From Methylohalobius sp964654415 (GTDB lineage Bacteria > Pseudomonadota > Gammaproteobacteria > Methylococcales > Methylothermaceae): a stretch of 64,000 nt of DNA. The notes beneath the pieces are model-generated. The model was not told the DNA's origin, ran no database searches, and worked only from the letters and a program-made list of their open reading frames with translations. The first letter of the stretch is position 1. The number at the start of each line of letters is the position of its first letter. Both the position numbers and the translations under genes were made by a program. Location: contig CAZZIP010000002.1 of NCBI GenBank assembly GCA_964654415.1, positions 237,751 through 301,750 of the forward strand. The letters run 5' to 3'. Shown in pieces: positions 62,339 through 64,000 of the stretch.

Positions 62339-63223
62339 ATGGCAGACCGGTCTCAGATCCAAATCAAACCTTCTCCCTTGCGTAAATTTGTATGGACCCT
62401 AGCGATGATGGGGTTGCTGATTGGAACAGGGGTTGCCTTGTGGCAGGCCTATCGGGTCAAGCAAGCAGCTGTCCTGGCAGAAGGGGAAAAAACGCGACAG
62501 CCGGTTCAGGAAACAACCGCCTCAGCGCCTGCAGAAAGCTCTGCCGGCGCACCGGAGTCACCGATTGCGAAGACTCCTCCTGAAGAGTTTGTCCATCGTG
62601 TCAATACTTCGGTCGATTTTCCTCCTCCTCCGGTTTCCCTGAGCGAAAGCGATGGCTGGTTACGGCAGGAATTGCCGGTGATCGATAAGAATCCGCAATG
62701 GATTCAATGGATGAATGAAACCCCAGACTTGCTGCGTAAATTTGTTGTATTGGTCAATGAAACGGCTCAAGGAAGGATACCTCGCAAGCTGTTTGGCTTT
62801 TGGGCTCCGAAAGAATCGGTCCGGGTCGAAGAAATCGGAAACGAGGAATATCTGCTCGATCCAGCCAGCTACCACCGCTACGATCAGCTGGCCTTGGTGG
62901 TGGAGGCTTTGGACCCAGAGCTCGCCTGGCGCCTGTATCAGCGCCTGAGGCCTTGGATAGATCAGGTCTATGGCGAGTTCGGTCAGCCAGGCACTAACTT
63001 CGATCAGGTATTACTGCAAGCCATAGAACATCTGCTTCAAACCCCTCAGCCTCAGGGTGATATCCGCCTGATTAAACAGGCAGTGACGTATCAATATGCC
63101 GATCCCAAGCTGGAATCCTTGAGCGCAGCGCAAAAACAACTGCTGCGCATGGGGCCGGTGAATGCCGCTATCATAAAACACAAGCTAGGCTTGTTTCGTG
63201 GCTTCCTCTTAAGCCAAGGGTAA
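62339..63223 (+). CDS. DUF3014 domain protein
   Basis: 294 residues. One N-terminal membrane anchor (FVWTLAMMGLLIGTGVALW), a Pro/Ala-rich linker, then the DUF3014 domain: LLRKFVVLVNETAQGRIPRKLFGFWAPKESVRVEE, YHRYDQLALVVEALDPELAWRLYQRLRPWIDQVYGEFG, and YQYADPKLESLSAAQKQLLRMGPVN. Function unknown; probably periplasmic. Its end overlaps the convergent NAD synthase gene by 15 bp. Confidence 0.9.
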   Translation: MADRSQIQIKPSPLRKFVWTLAMMGLLIGTGVALWQAYRVKQAAVLAEGEKTRQPVQETTASAPAESSAGAPESPIAKTPPEEFVHRVNTSVDFPPPPVSLSESDGWLRQELPVIDKNPQWIQWMNETPDLLRKFVVLVNETAQGRIPRKLFGFWAPKESVRVEEIGNEEYLLDPASYHRYDQLALVVEALDPELAWRLYQRLRPWIDQVYGEFGQPGTNFDQVLLQAIEHLLQTPQPQGDIRLIKQAVTYQYADPKLESLSAAQKQLLRMGPVNAAIIKHKLGLFRGFLLSQG

Positions 63224-64000
63224 GTTTGATTCGTCTGGAATCTGAGCAAGCTGCGCCAACCAAGCGCTCGCTTCACTATCGCTAGGAGCCCGCCAGTCTC
63301 CGCGCGGCGACAAAGACCCTCCCGAGCCGACTTTAGGGGCGTTGGGCAGGCAGCTGCGTTTGTATTGGCTGTTCTTGAAGAACCTTTCTAAGAACACGCC
63401 CAGCCAACGTTTGATCTCAACCAAATCGTAAGCGCGCCGCTTGGATTCCGGAATCTCTGGCCAACTGCCTAGACGTGCATCGTGCCAAGCCGACCAGGCC
63501 AAAAACGCCGTTTTTGCGGGAAGGTAGCCAAAGCGCAGCACGTAATAGAGGAAAAAATCCACAAGTTCATAAGGGCCGACAATTCCTTCCGAGCGCTGGA
63601 ACGGTTGTCCTGCGCCGTTGTCCCCTGGGATAAGCTCTGGGCTAATTTCGGTTTCTAAGATTTCCTCGAGCACGGCGCTGACTTGATCCCCGAGCAAGCG
63701 AGTCTCGGCCACCCAGCGGATCAGGTACTGGATCAGCGTCTTAGGGACGCTGGCGTTGACGTGGTAGTGGGCCATGTGGTCGCCGACGCCATAGGTGCAC
63801 CAACCCAAAGCCAATTCGCTCAAATCGCTGGTTCCGATCACCGGCGCCCCGTGGCGATTGGCCAGGCGGAACAGGTGGCTGGTGCGCTCGCCGGCTTGGA
63901 CGTTCTCGAAGGTGACGTCATAAACCGGTTGGCCTTCGGCATAGGGATGGCCTATGTCCTTAAACATCTGTAGGCAGCTAGGCCGGATGTCGATCTCGTA
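63209..64000 (-). CDS. nadE: Glutamine-dependent NAD(+) synthase, C-terminal part (runs off right edge)
   Basis: At least 263 C-terminal residues; the frame continues past the right edge, so the ATG at 63967 is internal. IGTSDLSELALGWCTYGVGDHMAHYHVNASVPKT is the synthetase core of the long NadE, followed by QPFQRSEGIVGPYELVDFFLYYVLR and a C-terminal tail (KRSCLPNAPKVGSGGSLSPRGDWRAPSD) seen in the two-domain, about 680-residue, glutamine-hydrolysing type. It makes NAD from deamido-NAD, the end of the pathway begun by NadB. The nitrilase-type glutaminase domain is outside the window. Confidence 0.94.
   Translation of the reverse strand, partial: YEIDIRPSCLQMFKDIGHPYAEGQPVYDVTFENVQAGERTSHLFRLANRHGAPVIGTSDLSELALGWCTYGVGDHMAHYHVNASVPKTLIQYLIRWVAETRLLGDQVSAVLEEILETEISPELIPGDNGAGQPFQRSEGIVGPYELVDFFLYYVLRFGYLPAKTAFLAWSAWHDARLGSWPEIPESKRRAYDLVEIKRWLGVFLERFFKNSQYKRSCLPNAPKVGSGGSLSPRGDWRAPSDSEASAWLAQLAQIPDESNLPLA

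Overview
The window is a stretch of bacterial chromosome packed with housekeeping genes. Gene order points to a gammaproteobacterium outside the Enterobacterales: rpoE-rseA-rseB-mucD-lepA-lepB-rnc-era-recO-pdxJ, tig-clpP-clpX-lon-hupB-ppiD, pyrG-kdsA-eno-ftsB-ispD-ispF, and yceF/yceD-rpmF-plsX-fabH-fabD-fabG-acpP-fabF-pabC-mltG-tmk-holB-pilZ-tatD are all gammaproteobacterial arrangements. A RegB/RegA-type redox two-component system and a sulfide:quinone oxidoreductase-like flavoprotein would fit a methanotroph- or sulfur-oxidiser-like relative (Methylococcales or Chromatiales type). That narrower placement is inference; no marker gene in the window settles it.

Layout. 1-3.4 kb: glycogen and alpha-glucan metabolism (glgB partial, divergent from glgC-malQ). 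3.4-5.9 kb: a complete AmmeMemoRadiSam cluster (amrB-amrA divergent from amrS), a conserved but functionally undefined radical-SAM system. 5.9-7.5 kb: nadB. 7.6-18.2 kb: envelope stress sigma factor and its anti-sigma partners, a DegP-type protease, then translation, secretion, RNA processing and repair genes, ending in pdxJ and an unknown coiled-coil membrane protein. 18.2-28.2 kb (minus strand): a diguanylate cyclase, ppiD, tRNA-Asp and tRNA-Val, hupB, lon, clpX, clpP, tig and tRNA-Leu, a protein quality-control block; lon carries a good heat-shock (sigma-32) promoter match. 28.3-33.8 kb: the main accessory region, with a class II aldolase-like protein, an exported GlcG/HbpS-like protein, an unusual duplicated regulatory segment, regB-regA, an SQR-like flavoprotein and an unknown acidic exported protein. 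33.8-40.4 kb (minus): mutM, a Gld-type ABC transporter module (ATPase, permease, GldG-like, DUF4340), hflD and an EAL/HDOD protein. 40.6-46.7 kb: CTP, KDO, glycolysis and isoprenoid genes. 46.7-58.1 kb: maf/yceF and the fatty-acid synthesis cluster. 58.1-64 kb: a class V aminotransferase, a 470-bp gene-free scar with repeats, a 65-residue membrane protein, htpG, DUF2892, tRNA-Val(CAC), DUF3014 and the end of glutamine-dependent NAD synthase.

Most genes sit in operons with ATGA/GTGA overlaps or gaps of a few bases, and most convergent pairs have almost no space between them. The most interesting non-textbook signals are: (i) two palindromes matching the published RegA/PrrA/ActR site GCGNC-N5-GNCGC directly in front of regBA, embedded in a duplicated hairpin plus Shine-Dalgarno-like module; (ii) the intact amrA/amrB/amrS set; (iii) the Gld-type ABC module overlapping mutM; (iv) the repeat-rich scar at 59.2-59.7 kb.
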